Source: Rhodocollybia butyracea
Taxonomy: Eukaryota > Basidiomycota > Agaricomycetes > Agaricales > Omphalotaceae
DNA: 64,000 nt
Direction of reading: 5' to 3'
Assembly (NCBI GenBank): GCA_015501585.1
Contig: JADNRY010000099.1
Location: 1-64,000, forward strand
The notes beneath the pieces are model-generated. The model was not told the origin of the DNA, did not search any database, and saw only the letters and a program-made list of their open reading frames with translations. Position numbers and translations under genes: made by a program. Below are positions 33,126 through 42,978 of this stretch, one piece after another. Positions within the stretch are counted from its first letter, which is position 1, and each line of letters begins with the position of its first letter.

Positions 33126-35456
33126 ATGACCTCTCGAAATCAATCAGAGAAGTCATATCAGAGTGTGCGCAATCGCGCACCTTCCATTCGTGGTGACGTG
33201 TCACCACACTCAATCTATTCAGTCGCATCAGTGACTCATTCCATGCGTGCGTCTGAAGGACGGCACTACAGGCAGGACAAAAGTCCACCTAATGAACAGT
33301 CTATGACTATTCGTAAGAAACAGCCAACCCGAGAGGGTTTAAGTGAGATTTCTTCTGCGCTACAAGATGTAGCGGCATCACTCGACAAGAGTACGCAAGT
33401 ACTCAATCGTATTCTCAATATAACTGAGAAATGGGATGCATCTAGCATCCAATCTGATGAAGAAAGATCTTCTTCATCAAGAAACAGCAATAGAATCACT
33501 ATTGCTGCACCCACACCGAGACGGCCTGCCGTCACACCGCCGGTATTGCACAATGCAGCACCATCTCTTCCTACTGAGGCAAACAACTCGGTACGCCAAT
33601 GGCGTGAGACTGTGCCCAAGGCACCATCAGTCCAACAATCACTGTTGGACGAACAGTATTCACAAGGGATGACCAAGTCACCCCGTCATGTTTCTGTATT
33701 CCGCACCAGTGTCAGTAACTATACCGACACCCATCTACACATCCCGCATGAGACAGAGTCCCAATGCGGAGGCAGCGTCTCTGACACTGCGAGGTCCAGG
33801 CCATTACCGGTGACCAAATCTTGCTCACCACAAAGCGCGGTGAACATTAAAAGTGAACCGAAGTTACCTCGTAACTTCAATCAGGTAGTAGCGATACCAC
33901 CACAGGAAAGTACAATGTACTTCCCTACTGCAAGGGCGCCAATGGTACCCAATATTATTACACCTCCAGTAGTTGTACCGAACACTACTGGAGATCACTC
34001 CAGTATGGGACCGCAACACGGTACCCTTCCGGTAGTTCCTACTACCATATCCATCGCCCCGGCGACACAAAGTGTTGCCCCTCCGGTAGTACACACTACT
34101 GTAAGACTGCCCAAATTGCCGTCCAGCAATGCGCCAGAGCCAAGTTCAATGCCAGTACCAACGGTATTGGCCAAGTTGCAACCACAGCCGCTTCCGTTGG
34201 GAGTAGCTAAAGATTGGGTGAGTCGCATAGTGATTCAACGCCAACGTAATGCCAGTCTCCGAGATTTTGGATTTGCGCCATCTGGGCTTCCCGACCAAAT
34301 GGTGGGATATAATGTCGATGGAATACCCGTTGACAAATTGACTATTCCCAGAGAAATCTGGGATCGATTTTACATTCCACCTGCTGAGTCCTTTCCAGGA
34401 CCAAGCAATAATGCCGGAGCGAAAGCACCTAGCAAAAAATCCCGTGAAGGGGGGAGGAAGCACAAGAGTGCTAAATCCAAAGGCCGCAAACGCAGCCCAT
34501 GGTCAGATGAATCATCGGACCCAAGTGACACTGAGTCAAATACTGACTCATCGTCTAATGCCTCTTGGCTAGACAAATTTGCTACCTGCAAGGGTAAAAT
34601 TACTAAAAATGAACAGCGTAAATTACTGCACTCACTTGCATCTAAGATGCGAGAAACAACAGGTGACGACGAACGTCGTTCCCAATGGAAACACAAGGTA
34701 CACAAAGTGTACCGTAAACAAATTCGAGATAAGGTAGGGAATCCTATCCCTCCCATTGAGAGCCGTAAAGCTCTTAAAGTTCCATCTCCGGAGGTCTATG
34801 ATGGATCTCCGGATGTCGATGTCTTCGAGCGGTGGCTAATGTCACTTCTCCAATGGATGGTAGTCAACCGCATGTGCGGTGACGATTACGATGCTACACG
34901 GACTGCCATGCTTGGCATGTTTCTACAGGGCAAAGCCCTTGACTGGTATAACGACAAAGTCGCTGGTATACACCGCACTGTCCTTAAGTGGACATTTGAA
35001 GGCGCCATTATTGGTGTCTTTGATCGTTGCATCCAAGCAACGACCATTCATCAAGCTGCACGGCAGTTTGACCTTATTGAGTATTCACCCGATACGGGTG
35101 TGAGGGATTATTATTCCTCACTTACACAATGGGCATCACGGATGCTCCAAACACCAGATGATGCAACAATGCGGAAACGGTTCATTGAGGGATTACCCTT
35201 CAATATTATCAGGCAACTCACAAACAAGGGGATCGTTCCAGAGTATGCCAAATTAGAAGTGATGGTCAGAGCCGTCACATGCATTGAGGACCACACGGCC
35301 CTCACTAAATATTATGTCTCTTCTAGGAATAGAGACGATGAACTTGAATCATCAGAATACCCCGATGAGTCGGACACCGAGAACATTAAAAATGTTCTTG
35401 AGCCAATCGAGGAGGACACCTCCTTAAGTATCGGAAAGGATAAACCTTCCGAATGA
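33126..35456 (+). CDS. Gag-like protein of the gag-only LTR element, intact
   Basis: The 776-codon open frame starts MTSRNQSEKSYQSVRNRAPS. Residues 1-400 are low-complexity, rich in Ser, Thr and Pro. A basic patch (KKSREGGRKHKSAKSKGRKR) lies near 437-456, followed by an acidic serine-rich run. A retrotransposon gag/capsid-like domain sits at about 555-700: YDGSPDVDVFERWLMSLLQW, then GKALDWYNDKV, then RFIEGLPFNIIRQL. The C-terminus is acidic. There is no CCHC zinc knuckle, so RNA binding may rely on the basic patch. The intact frame alongside slightly diverged LTRs suggests selection or recent activity. Confidence 0.88.
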   Translation: MTSRNQSEKSYQSVRNRAPSIRGDVSPHSIYSVASVTHSMRASEGRHYRQDKSPPNEQSMTIRKKQPTREGLSEISSALQDVAASLDKSTQVLNRILNITEKWDASSIQSDEERSSSSRNSNRITIAAPTPRRPAVTPPVLHNAAPSLPTEANNSVRQWRETVPKAPSVQQSLLDEQYSQGMTKSPRHVSVFRTSVSNYTDTHLHIPHETESQCGGSVSDTARSRPLPVTKSCSPQSAVNIKSEPKLPRNFNQVVAIPPQESTMYFPTARAPMVPNIITPPVVVPNTTGDHSSMGPQHGTLPVVPTTISIAPATQSVAPPVVHTTVRLPKLPSSNAPEPSSMPVPTVLAKLQPQPLPLGVAKDWVSRIVIQRQRNASLRDFGFAPSGLPDQMVGYNVDGIPVDKLTIPREIWDRFYIPPAESFPGPSNNAGAKAPSKKSREGGRKHKSAKSKGRKRSPWSDESSDPSDTESNTDSSSNASWLDKFATCKGKITKNEQRKLLHSLASKMRETTGDDERRSQWKHKVHKVYRKQIRDKVGNPIPPIESRKALKVPSPEVYDGSPDVDVFERWLMSLLQWMVVNRMCGDDYDATRTAMLGMFLQGKALDWYNDKVAGIHRTVLKWTFEGAIIGVFDRCIQATTIHQAARQFDLIEYSPDTGVRDYYSSLTQWASRMLQTPDDATMRKRFIEGLPFNIIRQLTNKGIVPEYAKLEVMVRAVTCIEDHTALTKYYVSSRNRDDELESSEYPDESDTENIKNVLEPIEEDTSLSIGKDKPSE

Positions 35457-35797
35457 TTTATTGGTTTATTCCGACGCCCAGGTAATATACCTTACCTGGG
35501 CATCACTACTTATCCTCAGCCCGGATTCTCACTGAGAATCTTCATTAAGCAATACTCGGAAACTTCCGAGTCTGCGCATTGAACATTCGGACATTTCTGA
35601 ATCAAATCATACTCTAGTGGTATGCCCCACTATCGTTTGATTCGGACAAGTCCGAAAATCTGATGCGCCGCATCAATTAAATCCCGTACTTGATGCGGGA
35701 TCATTCTATGTTAAACCAAATTAGAAATGGTTTGGATGGTGATGATGTCATTACCATTTTCGATTCACATCCCTGATGTTAATCTGGTGGGGGAGGG

Positions 35798-36050
35798 TGT
35801 AACACCTCCGCCTCTCCATAATCACCACTGACCGTATCCGGCGATATGGTCATCTTAGACACCACCGATAGACCAAACGGTCTATCTTATCTTTCTATTT
35901 ATTATTAATTATATAATAAATCCGTTACTATAAGTATCGTACGATTACTTAAGAGTCTAGTTAGTCTTTTACACCGTCGTACACACAATAGTATCCTATT
36001 TGTTGTGTTCACCGGTGTTCTTAAGGACTTTGCCCATAGGGCGGGTTATA
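35798..36050 (+). repeat. 3' LTR of the gag-only element
   Basis: 253 bp, begins tgtaacacctccgcc and ends gggcgggttata. The right target copy ATATT follows at 36,051-36,055, after which the DUF2235 intron continues to its ttag acceptor. Confidence 0.93.
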
Positions 36051-36340
36051 ATATTCTCACTGATGAGCCTGTTAGGCCACATCTTGGGAGTCCACGTTTG
36101 ATCCAAACTGGGCAACTTATTCACAAGTCAGCCTTCAAAAAAGATTATGTCCCAAAGGCGAAACTCCTTGATGGAGTGGTATGGAATGAAAACTACCTGA
36201 AAAACCAAAAATTGATTGAAAAAGATCCATACCTCTCAGCCGATACTCTCATGTCTAGTATTAATGATATTAAGGAACCAGCTTTACGAAAAATAACAAA
36301 AACCCAAAAACACAAGGGGTGTTTGTCGGTCATCTCGGTC

Positions 36341-36775
36341 ATATAGGGTAGGGAGGGGGGTGAGGCCTGAGACACTTAAGGCTAAAATTTCCCAGTGTGA
36401 TTTGGCACCATGATGGGGCCCAGAGAAGATGGAGGCACTCTTTTTGTGTGGTTTTTGTATTCCTTAAACACTTGGGCTGGTTTGGGTCATTTATGCGGGC
36501 TCTGCTAGCCATTTTGGTGGTAGTCTGTTCATATGCTACAACCTGCGATTGACTGCCAAGGCTTCCGCACTGCCACATTGATAGGCTTGTCCAGTCCTTC
36601 TCAAGCCTGGTGCCATCTGTGCACCAAGATGTGGAGGCTTGAGCGTCCCAGTCATTGTTAAGAGCAAACCAGTAAGCATTTGGTGAGCTGGGGACCGGGT
36701 AGTAAAAGACAGCTCCAGACAGCCCTTATATGTGGGAATTTCCTTCCATATCTGGTAGGGAGGGGGGTTGGTTGA
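36341..36775. repeat. Direct repeat flanking a 400-bp segment, broken by the Gypsy insertion
   Basis: A block around ggtagggaggggg at 36,348 followed by cttaaggctaaaat at 36,377 recurs at about 36,754, and continues across the Gypsy element at 41,947 as cttaaggctaaaat. Removing the Gypsy element therefore restores a second copy of the block. The unit could be a tandem duplication or an old terminal repeat; I cannot decide. No gene is seen in the segment between. Confidence 0.6.
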
Positions 36776-37379
36776 TGTTATGATCATGCCGACTCGCCGA
36801 GTCTCGGATCACCTTCGGATCATCATGGCCATCATTCTGGCACCTCTCCAATTCCTTTCCGATACTTATCTCATCATTTCCTTTATCTCTTCATCTTATC
36901 TTTCACATCTTATCTTTGTCCGATACCGGAAGGTCTTGAACTCACTCGGACCATCACTTAATTGGTTCTTATTATCTTATGACTCTATTACCTTCCCGAA
37001 TCATTCATTACTATTGTCTTATTGATATTACTTACTTTGGTCTCCCAAACTTGTCCCCAACTATTGTCTTTTCCATTAGTATATAAGTAGTGGTACTTTG
37101 TACAGTAGACCTCAGTTTAAATATCAATTTGGATAACCAAGACACTCTGTCCAACTAAGTTCCGTCTTAGTACTCTCTTGTCCTCATACTCTTTGGCCTT
37201 TCCTAGGCCAAATCTATCTCGGTCTCTCTTGGGACTACTCGGCGTGACAAGGGTCTAGCTAATAGCTATACCGCACGTCCCACTCTCCCCACTATCTCCG
37301 ATATCGGTCTGAGACTTACTTCGTTGATATATCCCTCTCAGTCCCGACTCGGGCCCTCCGGTCTTGCACAATCTTAACA
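36776..37379 (+). repeat. 5' LTR of the Gypsy element, 604 bp
   Basis: Begins tgttatgatcatgcc and ends atcttaaca. The left target copy GTTGA ends at 36,775. Its last 209 bp reappear at the right end of the element. Confidence 0.9.
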
Positions 37380-37439
37380 GTATATTTAAACTTGTACTCG
37401 TTAACGCCGTATCTGACAAAACTGTTTTTTTTAAAACAA

Positions 37440-39194
37440 ATGCCTCCAAGAAAACCTCCTAGAATTTGGACAGTCTCTGAGACTCGGATCCAACCAACCG
37501 AGACTCCAAATCCTTTTGTGGCCAATGCTCAGTCATTTGTGCCTTACAACAATTCTGTTTCTGCGGCCGGAAACCCTTGCCAACGTGGCTTGGGTGGATT
37601 CGGTCCCGCAACAGCCGTTCCAAATACTTCTGTCTCTAGTGAGGCAGTTCTAGGTAACATCAACGTCGATCAATATGACATTAAAGAAATTCCCAGTGCA
37701 AGTGGTCCTGCACTAATCCTCACATGGAAGAATCGCTCCGACTCCTTCTACTTCCTTAGCTGAACAACTCCAAGGAGCTTTGTTCACAGGCAACCGGTCT
37801 TGTACTACAACCATGTCCGACCAGCCTCTGATTGTGGAGCAACCGGGAGAACCGGAGCCTGAAGGAGAAACCCATGGCTCAGTTCATGGTAACAACAATC
37901 CCAACGATGGAGGTGGTGATGACCCGAATCCCGGTGATCTTCCCGAGGACTTTGACCAAGGTGAAGGAAATCTCCCTCCTGATCCTCCTGGACCCCCTGG
38001 ATCTCCGCATGACCCCGATAACGGTGGTGGTGGAGGTGGTGGTGGTCCCCCCGGCGGTCCCCGCCGCGGTGGTAGATATCTCACTGCTCGTGGCCAGCCT
38101 GATGCCGGCGCAGTATTGAAACTCATGGACAAATTCGGAGGTTCCATTGAGTCCATTGCAACCGCTTTGACCCTCCTTGGTGGTAAGACTACCGAACCAT
38201 CAGAAGCCAAAGCCAAAGTCAAGGAGCCTGACATATTCAACGGCTCCGAACCTCGGAAACTCAAGGAGTTTCTCGTTTCCCTTTCCTTAGTCTTTATTGA
38301 CCACCCATCATACTTCACTGACCAGAAAAAGGTCATGTATGCTCTTTCCTTCCTTAGCAGATCCACTCGGGAATGGTTCGTACCGGACATTCTGGATCTG
38401 AACCCGATGAACCCCCCGGCATGGATGAATTCCTTCTCGGCACTCATGAAGGAACTCCAAGACCATTTCGGTCTTTTCAACGCCCAGGGTGAAGCCAAGG
38501 ATAAGCTCAGTAATATTCGGATGAAGGAGAATGAGCAGGTTTGGAAATACAACACCTGATTCAACACACTGGCGGCAATGACAGGATGGGATGACGTCGC
38601 TCTTAAATGAGCTTATCAGCGTGGTTTGGCTACTAGGATCAAGGACGAAATGGTTCACGGTCTGATGCTGGCAATCCTTTCCGTGTATTGCGCGCGAAAG
38701 TGCTTGAGATAGACAATTGGCACTGGCGGCGCAATGAAGAATGTAAAAGAGAGGTCGCAAGGACTTCCGGAGGTGGCTCCGGCGGTAAAACTTCCTCTCC
38801 GATGAAAAAGGGTTCTTTGAACTCTTCCTCTCAAAATAACTCTTCACAGAATTCCGGTTTTAACAAACCAAACAATGCCCCCCAAGGCTCCGGGCAACAA
38901 CCGAAAAAGCCTTGGAACAACAACAACAAATCGGGCCCTTTGGGTTCCGGTTTCAACAAATCTGCATCTTTGGTCAGTTCTGCACTGAAGCCTTATGCCA
39001 ACCTTCTCGGCACCAACGGACGCCTCAAGCCTTCAGAAGTGGAACACCGAAAGAAGGGCGGTTTGTGCATGATTTGTGGTGGAAAGCATAAAGCGGAGAA
39101 TTGTGATAAGAAGCGGTCCGGCGATTCTCGCGCCCATGCCACTTCTACCGAGGAATCTGTGACTAATCCGACCAATGCCGGTTCGGAAAAATAG
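37440..39194 (+). pseudogene. Gag of the Gypsy element, broken
   Basis: Starts MPPRKPPRIWTVSETR. The frame shifts near 37,745 before SLAEQLQGALFTG, reaches a proline/glycine-rich region, and then a gag domain with PDIFNGSEPRKLKEFLVSL and STREWFVPDIL. In-frame TGA codons occur at 38,557 (where an arginine codon CGA would fit) and 38,608 (where TGG would fit), followed by another frameshift near 38,680. A zinc-knuckle-like CMICGGKHKAENC lies near 39,067, with three rather than four residues between the second cysteine and the histidine. Confidence 0.85.
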
Positions 39195-41818
39195 TCCGCA
39201 GCTCCTGGACCCCGGTACGAAACGGGAGCTGCGTTGATCAGGTTCGTGCCTCTGGGGAAGTCTATCTCAATGCGTCCGCTCTTTCCGATTATGAACAATC
39301 ACTTACGATTTCTTTATCTACCGAATTCCCTCTTCCCGAGGATTCCGATGAATCCTCCGCTCTTTTAAAGTTTATTACTCTCGTAGACTCTGGTTCTACA
39401 GATTGTTTCATTGATTCTTGTTATGTGAATTTAAACTCTATCCCAACTTCTCCAATTCCGCCGATCAATCTCCGACTTTTTGATGGATCCCTTTCTCAGC
39501 AACCAATCTCCGAAGTCGCTACTTTAGAAGTTCGGTTTCCATCCGGCGAGCTGCTACCTTTGGCATTTTATGTCACTTCCTTGGATTCATCTTGTAAAGC
39601 TGTTTTAGGATACAGTTTCTTGTCCCACTACAATCTGTTGATTGACTGGGTCACCAGAACCATACATTTCCGTAACACCGAGCATCCTGCTTCCGCTCAG
39701 ACATCTTCACTTTTCTGCTCTGCATTAGGACCGAAGGCAGAGTCTGTCCCCTCTTCGGGACAACCCTCTACTCCGATTTGGCAGCCTCCTGCGCCGCCCT
39801 CTCGGACTTGCTCTCGCCAGCCTTGTCCCCTTGCGGACAGGTTTCCTTTTGAACCCATCTATTCCTACCCTTCGGTCACGCAGATGGCCTCACGCATAGA
39901 GACCCCTGGGGTCGATATCGCACTAGTCGGCGCCGCTGCCTTCCACAGGGCTTGTCAAGATTCAGGTAGGGAGCCTACACTTCTTAGGGTTATTGACCCA
40001 GAAGTTTCGGCACAGTTTGCGGCCACTGGCCCCGCTGCTTGGAAAGCTTCATCCAAAGTTCCTCCGATTCCCTCAGACTACCTTGATTTCGCTGATGTTT
40101 TTGACGAGGTTGCATCCGAGGTTCTGCCCGAACATCAGCCTTATGACCTCAAAATTGATCTGGTGGATGGTGCTGAGCCCCTGCTCGGTCGCCTTTACCC
40201 TCTCTCTCCAACAGAGCAGCAGGCTCTTCGCGAGTTCTTGGACAAACAACTTGCTACGGGAATTATCCCACCTTCTTCCTTGCCGCACGGCACCCCGGTC
40301 CTTTTCGTCCCCAAAAAGGATGGGAAGCTTCGGCTTTGTGTGGATTTCCGAGGTCTTAACAAAATTACCAAGAAGGATCACTACCCTCTGCCTCTGATTT
40401 CGGATCTTTTGGATGCTCCAAAAAAAGCTCAAATCTACACCAAACTTGACTTGGCTCACGCCTATCATCTCGTCCAAATTGCCAATGGCGACGAATGGAA
40501 GACTACCTTTCAGACCCGATGGGGCTCCTACGAATGGTTAGTTATGCCTTTTGGTCTTACCAATGCCCCCGCAGCTTTTCAAAGGTTTGTCAATGACATT
40601 TTCTCTGACATGCTTGATGTTTGTGTCATTGTATACCTGGACAACATTCTTATCTACTCAGACAACCCGGAATTACATCGGGAACATGTTCAGGTCCTTT
40701 GCCGACTTCGAGAAAACGGTCTTTTTCTCAACCCGGCAAAGTGCTTCTGGTCAGTTGATACGGTGGAATACCTCGGCTACATTCTCTCCCCTTTGGGGTT
40801 AACCATGGCCGAGGATAAGGTTAAAGCTATTGTTGACTGGCCCGTTCCACGCAAAGTCAAGGACATTCAATCCTTTCTTGGTTTTGCTAATTTCTACCGA
40901 TGTTTTATTTTCAATTATAGTGACATTGTTGTGCCAATGACTCGGCTTACTTGGAAGGGTATAGCTTGGCTATGGACTTTGGCATGTCAGGATTCCTTTG
41001 ACAAGCTGAAATATCCTTTCACTCACGCTCCGATCCTGGCCCATTGGGAACCCGATTGGCCACTTATTGTGGAAACTGACACTTCTGATTACGCTCTTGC
41101 AGCCATCCTCTCTATTCGGCTTTCAGACAGGGAAATCCATCCAATCACTTTCCTCTCTCGGACATTCCAAGCCGCCGAGCTCAACTATGACACACACGAC
41201 AAAGAGCTCTTAGCCATTTTTGAGGCTTTTAAAGCCTGGCGGCATTATCTGGAAGGCTCCGGAGATCCCATTGACGTGGTGACCGACCACAAGAACCTCG
41301 AGTATTTTTCTACTACTAAAGTACTAACTCGGCGACAGGTTTGGTGGTCCGAATACCTTCACACCTTCAGCATGGTTATCTGCTTTTGCCCCGGAAAACT
41401 CGGCGAAAAACCGGACTCAATCACTAGATGTTGGGACGTCTACCCAAAAGAGGGGATAACGGCTACGTGCAAGTTAATCCACACAACTTCAGACCTATCT
41501 TTACTAACGAGCAATTGACTGCATCGCTCCGAGCCACTTTCCTTGAAGGTCTGGCTCTCTGCGCTTCGGTAGTTATGGACATCAACTCACTTCATCAGTC
41601 CATTTGGTCTTCACTCGCGCTTGACCCCCAGACAGTTCAAGGTCTTGAGCTTGCAAAAGCCCCGACTGAGTCCCGATGTAGATTAGGTTCTGATGGACTG
41701 TTACGCTTAGATGATTGGATCTTTGTCCCTGATACTCTCTTGTCCTCATACTCTTTGGCCTTTCCTAGGCCGAATCTATCTTGGTCTCTCTCGGGACTAC
41801 TCAGCGTGACGAGGGTCT
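39195..41818 (+). pseudogene. Pol of the Gypsy element (protease, RT, RNase H), integrase missing
   Basis: An aspartic protease motif VDSGSTDCFID is near 39,385. Reverse transcriptase spans about 40,180-40,760 (LPHGTPVLFVPKKDGKLRLC, VDFRGLNKIT, VMPFGLTNAPAAFQRFV), but the active site reads YLDN, not YLDD. RNase H follows with VETDTSDYALAAIL and VVTDHKNLEYF. Arginine positions in a conserved stretch are changed to Cys or Trp (RRQVWW, FCPGKLG, TRCWD). A one-base loss in a G run at about 41,452 shifts frame before NGYVQVNPHNFRP. Coding then runs into the LTR remnant and stops at 41,818. The chromovirus/sushi-like layout is clear; the copy is dead. Confidence 0.9.
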
Positions 41819-41941
41819 AGCTAATAGCTATACCGCACGTCCCACTCTCCCCACTATCTCCGATATCGGTCCGAGACTTACTTCATTGATATATCCCTCT
41901 CGGTCCTGACTCGGGCCCTCCTGCCTTGCACGATCTTAACA
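41733..41941 (+). repeat. 3' LTR remnant of the Gypsy element, 209 bp
   Basis: Corresponds to the last 209 bp of the 5' LTR (37,171-37,379). The first 395 bp of the LTR are missing, deleted together with the integrase. The right target copy GTTGA is at 41,942-41,946. Confidence 0.92.
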
Positions 41942-41946
41942 GTTGA

Positions 41947-42978
41947 GCTTAAGGCTAAAATACAAGGTGATATGCGAAAAAAAATTTGTGCACACCCCTT
42001 GCAAAAACACATTCTCCTCCCACTGTCATGCCCTAGGCATATACAGACTGCCAACATTTCCTGCTTACCATTACATAACCTGCTTCCGCCGCATTTCCGG
42101 TTCCGATACACTTCCACTTTGCTTCCATTTTACTTGTTCCTTCACTGTACACTTTCTATGATCCCGTCAATCCATTCTCCATCATTCTTACAATCATACA
42201 TATGCTTTATGCTCATCCCGCCGCTTCCGCTTATGTTCATTGTTGTCTTTCATCCCTTGTACTTCTTTTGGCTATTCTTGTCTTTTCTACTCTCAGAGTA
42301 TTACCTATTGCTACTCCGGTCCTCGAGTACCCTTTATATAGTTCCGTACCATGTCAAGTACAGTAGATTGGAAATATTGCTTAACCCCTTGACTTGTGTG
42401 CTCTTGTGTGTTCCGGTTTCTCGCTTTATCTATTTCTTTAACTCTGTTTCTTCACTCCATCGTTTTCACAACCTCTGCAATCTACTATCATATATTTGGT
42501 TCCGCTCTGTTTGCGCTGCATCAGGTCAGCTACCGCTTGACCTTCCGCTTCCGCTCATATCGCTATCAAAGCCGCTTGCACTTAGTGGGTCCTACCCTTC
42601 GAGTGGGAAACTCATCTACTCTTAGGCTTACTCGCCGATTTCATTCTATCACCTGTACGGACCTGCCGTCCTTACATTAGTCCCTTGGACGATCCCGACA
42701 CAAGTCTTACATCCCATAGGCACTTCGGAACCGTTCTACACTCACATCCTTTCACATCTCAAACCAACTTTCCCAGTTCAGCTGAACAACGGTAGTATGG
42801 AGCATATCCGCAGTTTGGTTTCCAGGTTTGTAACCCGCGCTTGAAGGATTCCGCCTAGATCCTTACACCCACTGACTAAATCATGTGAGCTTCTGCTAGT
42901 TTTATTTATGGGTTTTCAATTTTCTTGCCTCCTCTTGCTAATTTTATTCAAACCTGAACCCGTTACCCTTTTATTTCA
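41947..42978. other. Pyrimidine-rich stretch, no supported gene
   Basis: A T- and C-rich plus strand gives long but low-complexity open frames (for example 41,972-42,625) without recognisable domains. A start resembling an LTR (tgtcatgccctagg at 42,028) raises the possibility of an old solo LTR, but I found no matching target duplication. Confidence 0.4.

Larger units (their letters stand above)
32703..36050 (+). mobile_element. Gag-only LTR retroelement (TR-GAG-like), 3,348 bp
   Basis: Two 253-bp direct terminal repeats (32,703-32,955 and 35,798-36,050) start tgtaac and end gttata. They differ at about six positions by eye, four of them CpG-type transitions. The element is flanked by a perfect 5-bp target duplication ATATT (32,698-32,702 and 36,051-36,055). 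A purine-rich tract (ggtgggggaggg) precedes the 3' LTR. The single internal gene is a 776-codon gag. No protease, reverse transcriptase, RNase H or integrase is present, so it must use enzymes from an autonomous partner. I could not see a canonical tRNA-complementary primer site after the 5' LTR. Confidence 0.93.
31573..36346 (+). pseudogene. DUF2235-family hydrolase, 5'-truncated, interrupted in an intron by a gag-only LTR element
   Basis: Pieces read in order: GFSRGAYQVRVIAGMIEK (nucleophile GxSxG), VGLLHKGNNDQIPF, AYELYLATVTERETK, LLAQNFKKTLSCQDVKVHF, TVSSVGFARGPTLPETTTG, ALALDERWVKFLPEYVNGG, EVWFAGSHSD, GGNIYNP, LTYKDQNQTTRW, and after the inserted element PHLGSPRLIQTGQLIHKS. This is the DUF2235 (Tle1-like alpha/beta hydrolase) order. 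Splicing W to PHLG joins gatg at 32,669 to the ttag acceptor before gccacatcttgg at 36,079; removing the 3.35 kb element and one target copy leaves an intron of ordinary length (about 54 nt). One upstream intron seems to be GC-AG. The N-terminal third (the DGTW motif region) is not found upstream, so the gene is truncated at its 5' end. Downstream frame after about 36,300 is not family sequence. Confidence 0.72.
36776..41941 (+). mobile_element. Ty3/Gypsy retrotransposon, integrase and most of 3' LTR deleted
   Basis: The 5' LTR is complete (36,776-37,379, TG...CA). The right end is a 209-bp LTR remnant (41,733-41,941) matching 37,171-37,379. A perfect 5-bp target duplication GTTGA flanks the element (36,771-36,775 and 41,942-41,946), so the whole insertion is one event followed by internal loss. 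Gag, protease, reverse transcriptase and RNase H are recognisable in that order, but the sequence jumps from the pre-integrase linker (DDWIFVPD) directly into the LTR. Stops and frameshifts make the copy inactive. Confidence 0.93.

Noticed and set aside
37884..38567. 227-codon minus-strand open frame with proline-rich run
   Set aside because: It is the antisense of the Gly/Pro-rich gag of the Gypsy element.
41972..42625. 217-codon plus-strand open frame
   Set aside because: Composition is T/C-rich and the translation is low-complexity hydrophobic without domain or paralogue.
42028..42720. Possible solo LTR starting tgtcatgcc
   Set aside because: No matching target duplication or clear end found; kept only as a remark.
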